DNA of 64,000 nucleotides, taken from contig CANTAL010000143.1 of the NCBI GenBank assembly GCA_947650365.1, positions 372,001 to 436,000 of the forward strand, in the 5' to 3' direction. The notes under the pieces are model-generated. The model was given only the letters and a program-made list of their open reading frames with translations, had not been told where the DNA came from and made no database searches. The DNA comes from Chamaelirium japonicum. Lineage: Eukaryota > Streptophyta > Magnoliopsida > Liliales > Melanthiaceae. Positions 55,630-64,000 of the stretch are shown piece after piece. Each line of letters opens with the position of its first letter. Within the stretch, counting starts at the first letter, position 1. A program made the translations under genes and the position numbers.

Positions 55630-57660
55630 ATGCTAGTGGTGTGCGTTTCATGTTTTTTTTTCATGAAACCGTCATGTGCGCGCATGAATAGTATGTGCCG
55701 CCATCGGGGTTCTACGAGTAGATCATGCATAGTAGATTTTGTATGTTCTATGAATCGTTCTTGCAGGGCGCCGCTTCTAAAATTATTCTGGATATGTGAT
55801 TGCTTGCTACCGGGGGTCGGACCCCGTGTTAGCGATTTTGTCTGGATATTTTTTCTTCTGTGTGTGGATAGATTTTAGAGCCATAGTCGGGCAAGAGGTG
55901 AAGATTTACCACCCTTGATTCCCAGGCTTTTGCTAGGTTTGTTTTCCTTTTCTTTCTAGGAAATTGTGTACGAGCGAGCACTTGCTCGAAGCGTACTAGA
56001 TCTTTTTCGGTTACAGATTAAAGAGGAGGACTTACCGTGGAGATCCACCACTGGGAAGATGAGCGGAACCTTGGAGGACGATGGCGATCCGGCGAAGCGT
56101 ACACGATGACAGCAAAGGGCATAAAGCGTCAGAAGATCGTATACAGAGGCTTGCACCGGATCGAGGAGCCTTGTGAAGGAGACAGAGAGCCTGCGCTGTG
56201 CCAGTCAGGTTCAGGGGTCGGACCCTGAACTTGATTCAGTTGTGTGCTTATTTCTTTCAGTAGTTCTTTATATTTCTGTAGAGAACCCCGATGCGATAAT
56301 TTGATTATCTGTGTCAGAGGGATGCCCTTTCCCCTCGGGTCCTAGCGACCTTATTAGGATTGGATTCCACTAGTGACGCCTATTATTTAATTGACCCTTG
56401 ATGATAGTATGAATTCCTCACATTTGGTTATGCCCCCATTAGGTCAACACCCGATTAGTCGGGTGTGCCTATTTGGCAAGCATCGAAACCTAGAATGAGT
56501 TGGAATTCTACTATGACATCATTCGTCAAATTTATAAGCAAGGCGCCATGGTAGTGGAAGACCTTTCCTGTCAGTCTGACCTTAGGCTAGGCTCCAGGGC
56601 ATTAGCGTGATAGCCAAGTTTGCAAAGCATCAATGTTCTTGGGATATGTAATGTGACCCTTGAGTGGAGAAATCCACTCGAGGCAGGGACTATGATATTC
56701 CAAGATCGATTAATGCTTCGCGAAAGGTTTGAATGCTAGTGGGAGCACGGTATGACCAGGGTCTAGTGTATAGGTTGTCGTGACCTTAGTGTACACTCAT
56801 ACTTGCATTAAATAACCCTCAACTTTAATAAGGGATGTAAGAGAGGACTTTTAGAGATCCTCTGGCCTCCACGGCCAGTCGTTTTGTGTTTGGGTGGGGA
56901 TGCATAACTTCACACCCCCTAGGGTGGGAGCTGTGTGTTTCCATACCAAATTACTTAATGACCTCCCTAAGGATATGGCGATTACGAGGCCAGGAGAGAA
57001 GGGCTTTTCATCCCACCCTAGTGGGGGCCGCATGAACTCCCGTGTCATAATTGCTTAGGCTCGTGGGTAAGCATCCTAAGTGCACGTGAGGTATTCGTTG
57101 CGAAGACAACGGTGATCACGTGGCACTGGCCAAAAGATAACCATGGTCCATCAAAGCCCTTAGTTGGCAGATTTGGACTGGGTCAAGGAAAGGCCCGTGT
57201 AAGCGGATTGACGCTGCATGATGCCCCCTAGGGCAGGTGTAGTCGATTCCGAGATCTTACATACATGGTTAATTAATCCATAGAGGTGTCTTCGCTGTGA
57301 GGGTAGCGCTGACATTTGGATATAATTAGCTTATTTTCAAAATCCATAAAATAAGTTATTTTGCATTCATTTTCATTCAACCATATAGTTCCCCTATCCG
57401 CTATCCCATAAGAGAACCAGTTATCGGGTCTCTAACTACGTAGAGTGGAAGTGCAATCTTTAGCTTATGCTTAGGGTAGTAAATGTATATTGGCATGCAA
57501 TCTAAATATCCCTGTACTAGACCTAATGGGTCCAGATATCACTAGGGCACTAACTAGGGCATATGAAGACTGGCGAGAGTCTAAGGAGATGTGCAAGTGC
57601 TATGTTATTGCAGACTTGCGGACAATTCTTTAGAAGCGAGTCAGAGATATGCCGGGTCTT
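55630..57660 (+). other. Copia 5' leader region, non-coding
   Basis: About 2 kb separate the primer site from the first gag-like sequence. Two copies of a GGGTCGGACCC hairpin motif occur, near 55814-55825 and 56214-56225. No intact open frame with recognisable family similarity was found. Confidence 0.6.
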
Positions 57661-60600
57661 CTCTAATTAAGTTTTACTTGCATTAGATGTCTGGAAGGTG
57701 AAGTCAGTCGACTCATCGCTTTTCCACTAAGATACTTGTCGGTACCGAGATGTCAGTGGGTATGCTTGTTCTGGAACACATCTTTGAGTTCCAGAACGAA
57801 CTAGATTCCCAAGACATGGTACCAGATGACGAGGTGGTGGAAGACGTCTGTCTTGCATCCTTGTCTGGAACCTTCGAAGGCGTTATCAGAGACTTTAGCT
57901 TTAACAAGTTAGAGATGATAAACGCAGAACTTCTAAGGAGATTTCCAAGAGACAAAGGATGAGATCAAGATTAAAGGCAATGCCTTTAGTGCTTAACCTA
58001 GGTCTTCTTTAGAAGAACCTAAGGGAATAACTTATAAGAGATCGAAAACTATTCTAGTGCAGAAACTGGTGTGGAATCCTAAGTCTGGTAACGCCAAGGA
58101 TGGAAGTATTTCCGCTGTGGCGAGCATAGGGGGTATTTGAAGATTGAGTATGACCTCAGGATGTTAGGAGTTGAGTCGCTATCTAGTAGCAGTTCTTATG
58201 CTTCTTGGAATGTAGACTTCTGGTCTACAGATATTCAAGGAAAGCAGAAGGCTACTTTATAGTGAAGGAATCCTAACATAGGTACTGATGCCATAAGCCG
58301 CTGCGGAAGCTGTTAGATATGATTGTCTTAGTTTTTCCGAAATACGGATTTTGTTTTTTTAGAGATGTAGTTATGTTTCCTCTTTGGTAAATGAAGTTTT
58401 TAGTTTTAGACAGCACCGTAGGTGTGTATCTTAAACTAAATAGATAGCTTCATTACTAGAGAAATAGATCAGAATAATCTCTTTATATTTAATCCTAATT
58501 CGGAAATAGATATCATGACAGCTGCAGCGTCTAATTTAAATTCATCTAAATCCTTCGGAGAAGCTATCCCATTTGTGACCCCTCTGATTTAGATATTCTG
58601 CCTTAGATAAATTCAAAGGTAAAAGAAGGCCGAGTTTCTGTTCACAGATTCATCGGAGATCCTTCTAACCTATGAATGTTATCTGGAAGGCAGAATAACT
58701 AAAAGGGCCACTAAGGTATTGGAGTTAGTTAATTTTGACATCTATGATTCCAAGAGCGTCTAGACGATAGAAGACTCTTCGATTTAATCGAAGAAATAAG
58801 TCACTATCGGACGAGTTCCATAGGATCCTGAGAGAGTATGGGATTATCTCCCAATTAAATGCTCTAAGGATGACACGTCAGAATGAAGTCTCCGAGAGAA
58901 GGAATCGGACTCTGTTTGACATGGTCCGTAGTATGATGAATATTGCCAAGTATACTACCTACCTTTGGTGGGGTTGTACCTTAAAACAGTAGCTTATATC
59001 TGAAACTATCTCTCATCTAGATCAGTACCTCAGACCTATAGAGAGCTATGGTCTAAGCGAAAGCTGACACTATAGTGTCTCGAGATATAGAGTTGTCCTG
59101 CACTTGTGCAAAACGACAAGAGGGATGAGATGGAGATGTAGTTCCAGGTATATCTGTTTGTAGGTTACCCTTAGGAGGCATAAGATGGACTGTTTTATGA
59201 TCTTGAGGTTAGGAAGGTAATCGTTTCTACGAACACCATCTACCTAGATCAAGATTATATTATAAGACCATAAGTTTATCAGTAAGGTAGTTCTGGGTGA
59301 ACTACTGGGTACTGGTAGAGAGTGCGCATTTGAAAAACGTAGTGGGAGTAGATGATACAAGAAACTAGTATACCAGGTATTAAAGAAACGATTCACTTTG
59401 TACCACCACCACCTCATCGTTGTGGGACCATCAGAGCTCCTGAAAGATACTATGGAGAAACTTCGATAGTTAATCCAGAGTTTCAGGAGGATGATCCTTA
59501 GAGCTACGAAGAAGTAGTGGGAGCTTCCTTTGTACCACCACCACCTCATCGTTGTGGGACCATCGGAGCTCCTGAAAGATACTATGGAGAAACTTTGATA
59601 GTTAATCCAGAGTTTCAGGAGGATGATCCCTAGAGCTACGAAGAAGTAGTGGGAGCTTCCGACAGCTCTGACTGACAAAAGACCATGGAGGCAAGCTTAC
59701 ATCAATGTCCCTTGGAACAGTCTTGACACTTATAGCACTATCACCCTTCAGGGTGTAGGAGCTGTATAAGAAGAGCACCCGGTTAAGACTTAAGTAGCTA
59801 GATTAGTTACCAAAGGAGAAGGGATTGACTATGTCAAAACCATCTCACTGGTAGCTATGCCTAAGTCTATAACGGATCCTCTTAATCCATCACAGCCTAT
59901 TATAGTTGGGAGATCTGGTTGATGGATGTCAAGACAGTTATTCCCTAACGGAAATTTGAAAAGGGACATATGGATGATGTAGCCTCAGGCTTTGTGTCAG
60001 TAGGTTAGGAAGATATGGAATGCAAGTTGCAATGGTCCATTTATGGACTGATGCAAGCATCCAAGTTGGAATGTCTATTTTGATCAAGGGAATCCGCTCA
60101 CACGGATTTGATCAGAATGAGGATAAACCAAGTTGGTACAAGAAAAGTGAAATAGCTACAAGGGTGTATTTAGTACTTTACGTTAACGATATTTTACTGA
60201 TTGAAAATGATGTAAGAATATTGTTTACGGTAAAGGTTTGTAGTCATCACAATTCGATGTGAAAGACCCTATTGAGGCGAGTTATGCTCTGGGAATCAAG
60301 GTAACTCGAGACAACCAGAGCAAGATTCTCTTGCTGTCACAGGCTACGCATGAAGATAAGATTCTAGCCAGATTCGTTTTAAGAGGCTAGATATCTATTG
60401 CGCAGCAGGAAGATGGGTCGGTTTCAGTCGAACCCGGGTCCAGATCTTTGGACCGATGTGAAGGGTATACTCAGAAATCCTCGTTAAGTAAGGATTGTGA
60501 GTTAGCTTGCACTTCATAGGTCCTGATATCGATTGGACACACAGGATCTGACTTTGGTGTCAGATGTGTGTTTCAGAGAATCGATTTCAGGGATTATTTT

Positions 60601-60960
60601 TATTTTGGGATTAGAAGCGGTAATTGGTAGAGTGTGAAGCAAGTGCATCACAGACCTTACCACAGATGCTTAGCACGTTGTTGCGTGCGAAGTAGTATAT
60701 CAGGTGGTAAGGCTTAGAAAGTTCTTAGAGAACTTGGGACGCGTACCAGAGGCTCAGTTATCTGTTGTTACAACAGAAGAGCGGTAAGCAAGGTCCAAGG
60801 AGACTAGGCACCGCCGTGAGGGGAAACCCATCAAGTACAAACTCCACTTGATCTGACAGTTATATGAGGAAATGCAAGTAGCGGTACTGAGGTGGAATCT
60901 ACAGACAATGTTGTCAATTCCTTTAGGGAATTCCTGCAAAGGCTTTTGGGCAGCATGTAG
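57661..60960 (+). pseudogene. Copia gag-pol remnant
   Basis: Fossil coding region. In order: a gag-like stretch from about 57700, a zinc-knuckle remnant near 58100-58140, a gag-pre-integrase remnant near 58630-58710, an integrase remnant around 58800-59060 (SERRNRTL-type motif), a reverse transcriptase remnant about 59750-60260 (IYGL and YVxDILLI-type motifs) and an RNase H-like remnant about 60480-60930. The order is that of Copia. The region is broken many times and encodes no whole protein. Confidence 0.85.
59397..59660 (+). repeat. 132-bp tandem duplication inside the Copia fossil
   Basis: Copies at 59397-59528 and 59529-59660 both start TTTGTACCACCACCACC and end GTGGGAGCTTCC, with only a few differences. 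They lie between the integrase and reverse transcriptase remnants. Confidence 0.93.
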
Positions 60961-60997
60961 AAGCTACAGAGCTCAACACCGTTATTCCTCGTTAGAC

Positions 60998-61009
60998 CTA
61001 GTGGGAGAT
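60998..61009 (+). other. Copia polypurine tract
   Basis: CTAGTGGGAGAT ends directly at the start of the 3' LTR (TGTTAG at 61010). GTGGGAGATTGTTAG-type junctions are typical of plant Copia elements and prime plus-strand synthesis. Confidence 0.9.
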
Positions 61010-63340
61010 TGTTAGAATTGGTGAGGTCTATAGCTCGTAAAAAACCTAGTGTTTAGCTTTGTATGGTTGATAGTATAGGATTGCGTATTGGTACGTACCT
61101 TAGTACGTGTTCTGATTACAGAACAGAGAGCCATGGCTACATGGTAATCCACTTGAGTGGGAGACTCAAGGGACTGGTCCCATGTAACCTAAATACGTTC
61201 GCAGCTCTGATAAGGGTTGGTCGCCCTATCAGGATAAGCTGTTGGGATGACAGAGCGTAGGTGTCTCCACCACGGTCATTACCAGGCACAATGTCTGTGG
61301 CCGAACGGAACCAACACGGTGCACAGATCGATGAGCAGACATCGGTGCACTAAACCGTGTTTCTGCTTAGGGTAAAATGATCCTAAACCCTGAGGAACCA
61401 TGTCTGGTGGACTAACCAGTTGTGTGGTGCTTTGGCGCACCAATGTGTGAGGATCCGGATGCAGTGATCCAAAACCACGGTGTACTGGGTTACCCGGCTG
61501 GCGTTGCATCAGCGTGTCACTCCTGCAGGCTATCCACACCCCTAACGGGAGGTGCGTTCCTTGGTCTGACCTACGTCGTATTAAACCCTGGCCAGGTGGT
61601 CATCAGTTGGACTGGTGACGGATCCGGTTGCTCGGAAGAGTAATCGGAGGTACGATGTATGTGGTCAACCGGGAAGGAACCGAGTCATATGAGCACTCGA
61701 GTCTGACGGTATTCTCCACTGCTCGAGTTGCATCATGGCACCAAGTGGAGGGACAGCGAGTTTACCATACTAAGCGGAGAGCAGGGGTATGAGAGAGAAC
61801 ATAGTAAGTCCGAGGGAATTGGAGTGCAGCCTGCGTCGCACTCTGGGTGGCTACGCAGGTTAACTCGGACTCAGAGGATCGATGGTACACTCGGGTAGTG
61901 TGTCGATCGAGTCTGAGTTGGAAGCCATGAACCCTGGTCCCTGAAGGTTCCACCTTATCGACATTATGTACGGTTCTTATACCATCTCCTCGAAATACAG
62001 AACGTAGTTAGAGGAAGCGAAAAGTCCAAGCATACGCTCCGTGAGTGCTTCGCACTAGTGCACGGTAGATGCGTAGCTACGTGTGTGCACTAAGGGGAAA
62101 CCCTAAGTTAGTGCAGAGACGCATGTAGCAATTCCTTGCCATAAGTGGACTTTGCCACATGGGTGCGATGCACCGGGACATGTTGCGAGTTGACTAGTTG
62201 ACTTCACTAGGGGCACCCTACGGGAACCTCAGAGAATAGTGAAATCACTGGTGCACTTCACTTATGTGTGCCTTGCAAAGTCTCGTACACGAGGAACGGC
62301 CAACTAGTCGCATAAGGGCGTTTTGGTCATACCATGCGCCACTATGCACTAAGGGGGCCGGCCCAAAGTGTTGAGAGACTGGTCAAGGCCGGCCCCATTA
62401 GTTTCAGGAGGTTGTTGCCTCCGATGAAGGGGCCGGTTATGAGGCGCAGAAAACGGGCTGGTTTTGACCGTTTTCGAAAACAAGGAAAGGATAGAGATAA
62501 AGAAGAGATATATAAGGATAAGGTTTGAATCTATCATCCTTATCCATACTGTCCTTATCCATATTAATAGGTCGGCCCTATATATGAGAAGGAGAGAGAG
62601 GGTGCACGAAATTAATAGAGCCATGCAAGCCCTAGGGCCGGCCATGGCATGGGGAAACCCTAGCCGCCCCCTCTCCTCTCTTCGCATCTCCTCTCTCGTC
62701 TCTCTCTCCCTCGCTTGCGCCATTGGATGGCGACTCGTCTTCCTCACGTGGTGTTTTGTAGAAGGAGAAGGCTCGTCGTATGGAGGCACTCAGAGATCCA
62801 TCGACGAGGTGCCGTGCATCGTGTGAGATCGGGTGAACTAGAAGGCGTCTCCTGCAACCTTTTGCTGTCCAAAATCTGCACAGAAAATCAACGTTATTTC
62901 TGCGATTTCGAGAGCTACAGAAGTTCAAACGACGTGAAACTTGTTGGAAAAGGTGCGTCTCAAAGTTGGCTACCTGCAGTCCAAATTTTAGCCCAATCGG
63001 AGTTCGGAACAGAAAGTTATGGCCGTCGCACCAAAGCTATGTCGAGCAGATCCGTAGCCCGTCTCCATCGACAAAGAAGAAATTTGTCGCGGTGAAAGAT
63101 TCCGCACGCAGGTATGACCTCTAACAAGTAGATCTAACATAATTAGAACATGCATTCATGCTAGTTTGTTCTTTCGCGTTAGATCATCGTTAGGGGTTCG
63201 CGTAGTTGCCATGCTAGATTCATACACGTATATGTAGATCGTTTCGATAAAAATTTTGATATGTAACGCACACCGCTCACGGTCCTCGGACCTTCCCATT
63301 GCTTCCGCTGCGGGCCTCTGCCAAGGATTTACATCCAACA
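61010..63340 (+). repeat. Copia 3' LTR
   Basis: This 2,331-bp LTR is collinear with the 5' LTR from TGTTAGAATTGG to ATCCAACA and is followed by GCGAG. Differences from the 5' LTR are mostly C/T and G/A changes. Confidence 0.95.
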
Positions 63341-63535
63341 GCGAGCTGCAAGAGGAAGGGGGAGTCTCACCTCCTCGGGGTGTTCCCTCTCCTAATCACT
63401 TGGAGAGGGAGAGCCGCGTGGTTGATGGGGCTCCTCAACCCCTACCAGATCTAGCTCCTACCAAGGAGAAATCAACCCCCAAGGGTAAGAGCTCCGACCG
63501 CGGGAAGGGTAAGGAGCCGAGGGTTGAAGCCTCAG
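63341..63535 (+). CDS. Transposase_28-like gene, part beyond the Copia insertion, up to the first visible intron
   Basis: After the GCGAG duplication the sequence encodes a low-complexity, Pro/Lys-rich segment (ELQEEGGVSPPRGVPSPNH..., STPKGKSSDRGKGKEPR) of the same style as the upstream N- and C-terminal tails. It ends at a splice-donor-like CTCAG/GTAATT at 63535/63536. It is the continuation of the gene interrupted at 53336. Whether it is still transcribed cannot be seen from sequence. Confidence 0.7.
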
Positions 63536-63618
63536 GTAATTGTGCTAACTTGCCTTGATTGCCATGCTTTTGAAGCTTGGAAATTTTCTAACACTTTGAT
63601 TTCTTGTGTCGATTGCAG
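63536..63618 (+). other. Predicted intron (83 bp, GT-AG)
   Basis: The donor is CAG/GTAATT and the acceptor is TTGTGTCGATTGCAG/GT. The interior is T-rich with an in-frame stop, and both flanks are open in compatible phase. Confidence 0.7.
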
Positions 63619-63755
63619 GTACGCCTGTTGGATCGACTCCAAAGATAAAGAACTTGGGTGATGTCGACATCAACCACCCGACCAGCGTGATCTGGAAGCT
63701 TTGCAATATTCCGGAAGCAACTTTTGAAGAAGCCTTCGATCGGCTAGATGTAGTG
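63619..63755 (+). CDS. Transposase_28-like gene, next exon
   Basis: A 137-bp exon encoding PVGSTPKIKNLGDVDINHPT and SVIWKLCNIPEATFEEAFDR. It is framed by a TTGCAG acceptor and a GTGGTATGTG donor. No catalytic motif is recognised. Confidence 0.68.
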
Positions 63756-63828
63756 GTATGTGCATCTGCTTGATCCACTTATTCGAGTTGTACCTTTGGA
63801 ATCATTCTAACTCTCTATTCTCCTGCAG
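63756..63828 (+). other. Predicted intron (73 bp, GT-AG)
   Basis: The donor is GTATGTGC and the acceptor is CTATTCTCCTGCAG. The alternative AG two bases later would lead quickly to a stop, so 63828 is preferred. Confidence 0.68.
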
Positions 63829-64000
63829 AGCTCAGCAGTTTTGAGAATCACAAGCTCCTTCTCTAGGAAGGCAGGAGAACGGGAGGCCGCATCTGAGGTG
63901 TCCCGTTTGAAAGCAGAACTGAAGGCTGCAAGCGAGGAGAGGGATAAGCTGAGGGATCTTCTAACCTCAAAGAAGGAGGCACTGAAGGCCAAGATTGAGG
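63829..64000 (+). CDS. Transposase_28-like gene, coiled-coil exon (runs off the window)
   Basis: Open to the window end. It encodes a Lys/Glu/Ala/Leu-rich heptad-like segment (SRLKAELKAASEERDKLRDL, then LTSKKEALKAKIE) that should form a coiled coil. A coiled coil after the globular region is common in plant proteins of this type. The gene's 3' end lies outside the window. Confidence 0.68.

Larger units (their letters stand above)
53337..63340 (+). mobile_element. Copia LTR retrotransposon (fossil), about 10.0 kb
   Basis: A complete-ended element with two long LTRs (2,279 and 2,331 bp), TG...CA termini, an initiator tRNA-Met primer site after the 5' LTR, a polypurine tract before the 3' LTR and a GCGAG duplication. 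The interior shows, in order, a zinc-knuckle gag remnant, integrase, reverse transcriptase and RNase H remnants; integrase before reverse transcriptase identifies Copia. The interior is broken many times (well over ten) and encodes no intact protein. I counted about 30 substitutions between the LTRs by eye (about 1.3%), nearly all transitions. With the commonly used grass rate of 1.3e-8 per site per year this gives roughly 0.5 Myr. It inserted into the exon of the Transposase_28-like gene. Confidence 0.95.

Overview
This window looks like repeat-dense, probably pericentromeric or other heterochromatic, DNA of a flowering plant. The evidence is a three-LTR Cassandra-type TRIM carrying 5S rRNA sequence in its LTRs, a Copia retrotransposon primed by initiator tRNA-Met, and a plant 'putative gypsy type transposon' (Transposase_28-like) gene with GT-AG introns. 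The species cannot be told from the sequence. No tRNA gene, genuine 5S cluster, CRISPR array or conserved single-copy housekeeping gene was seen.

Region 1 (1-48582) is a short-monomer satellite of roughly 2,000 units. The basic monomer is 23 bp and a 28-bp variant (5 extra bases) is interspersed. The array is a mosaic of head-to-tail blocks that flip orientation about 48 times. The same junction sequences recur, so inverted block pairs have themselves been amplified. Two higher-order levels are visible: a tandem duplication of about 5.4-5.55 kb (about 10.39-21.32 kb) and a 2.44-2.67 kb higher-order repeat in the longest uninverted block (35.5-46.8 kb). The only foreign insertion is the Cassandra TRIM at 30676-31845 (minus strand), flanked by a GTAAG target-site duplication.

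Region 2 (48583-51524) is complex non-satellite DNA. It holds an LTR-like TG edge at 48584, a GC-rich 43-bp minisatellite (49108-49313), an array of 13 palindrome-rich 118-bp repeats (about 49591-51080), then a TATA box (51407-51414) and a short leader.

Region 3 (51525-64000) is a gene for a Transposase_28-like protein: a 5' exon of about 600 codons, and beyond a Copia insertion the 3' coding part with two short introns and a coiled coil that runs off the window. The Copia element (53337-63340, 10,004 bp) has 2.28- and 2.33-kb LTRs differing at about 30 sites by eye, a GCGAG target-site duplication, a primer binding site and a polypurine tract. Its interior keeps the Copia domain order but is a fossil with many breaks. 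The young LTRs and decayed interior suggest a defective copy that was moved by enzymes supplied elsewhere.

The window contains no genes that work together as a pathway. Its interest lies in the orientation-mosaic satellite, the palindromic repeat array just upstream of a transposon-type gene, and the nesting of elements.
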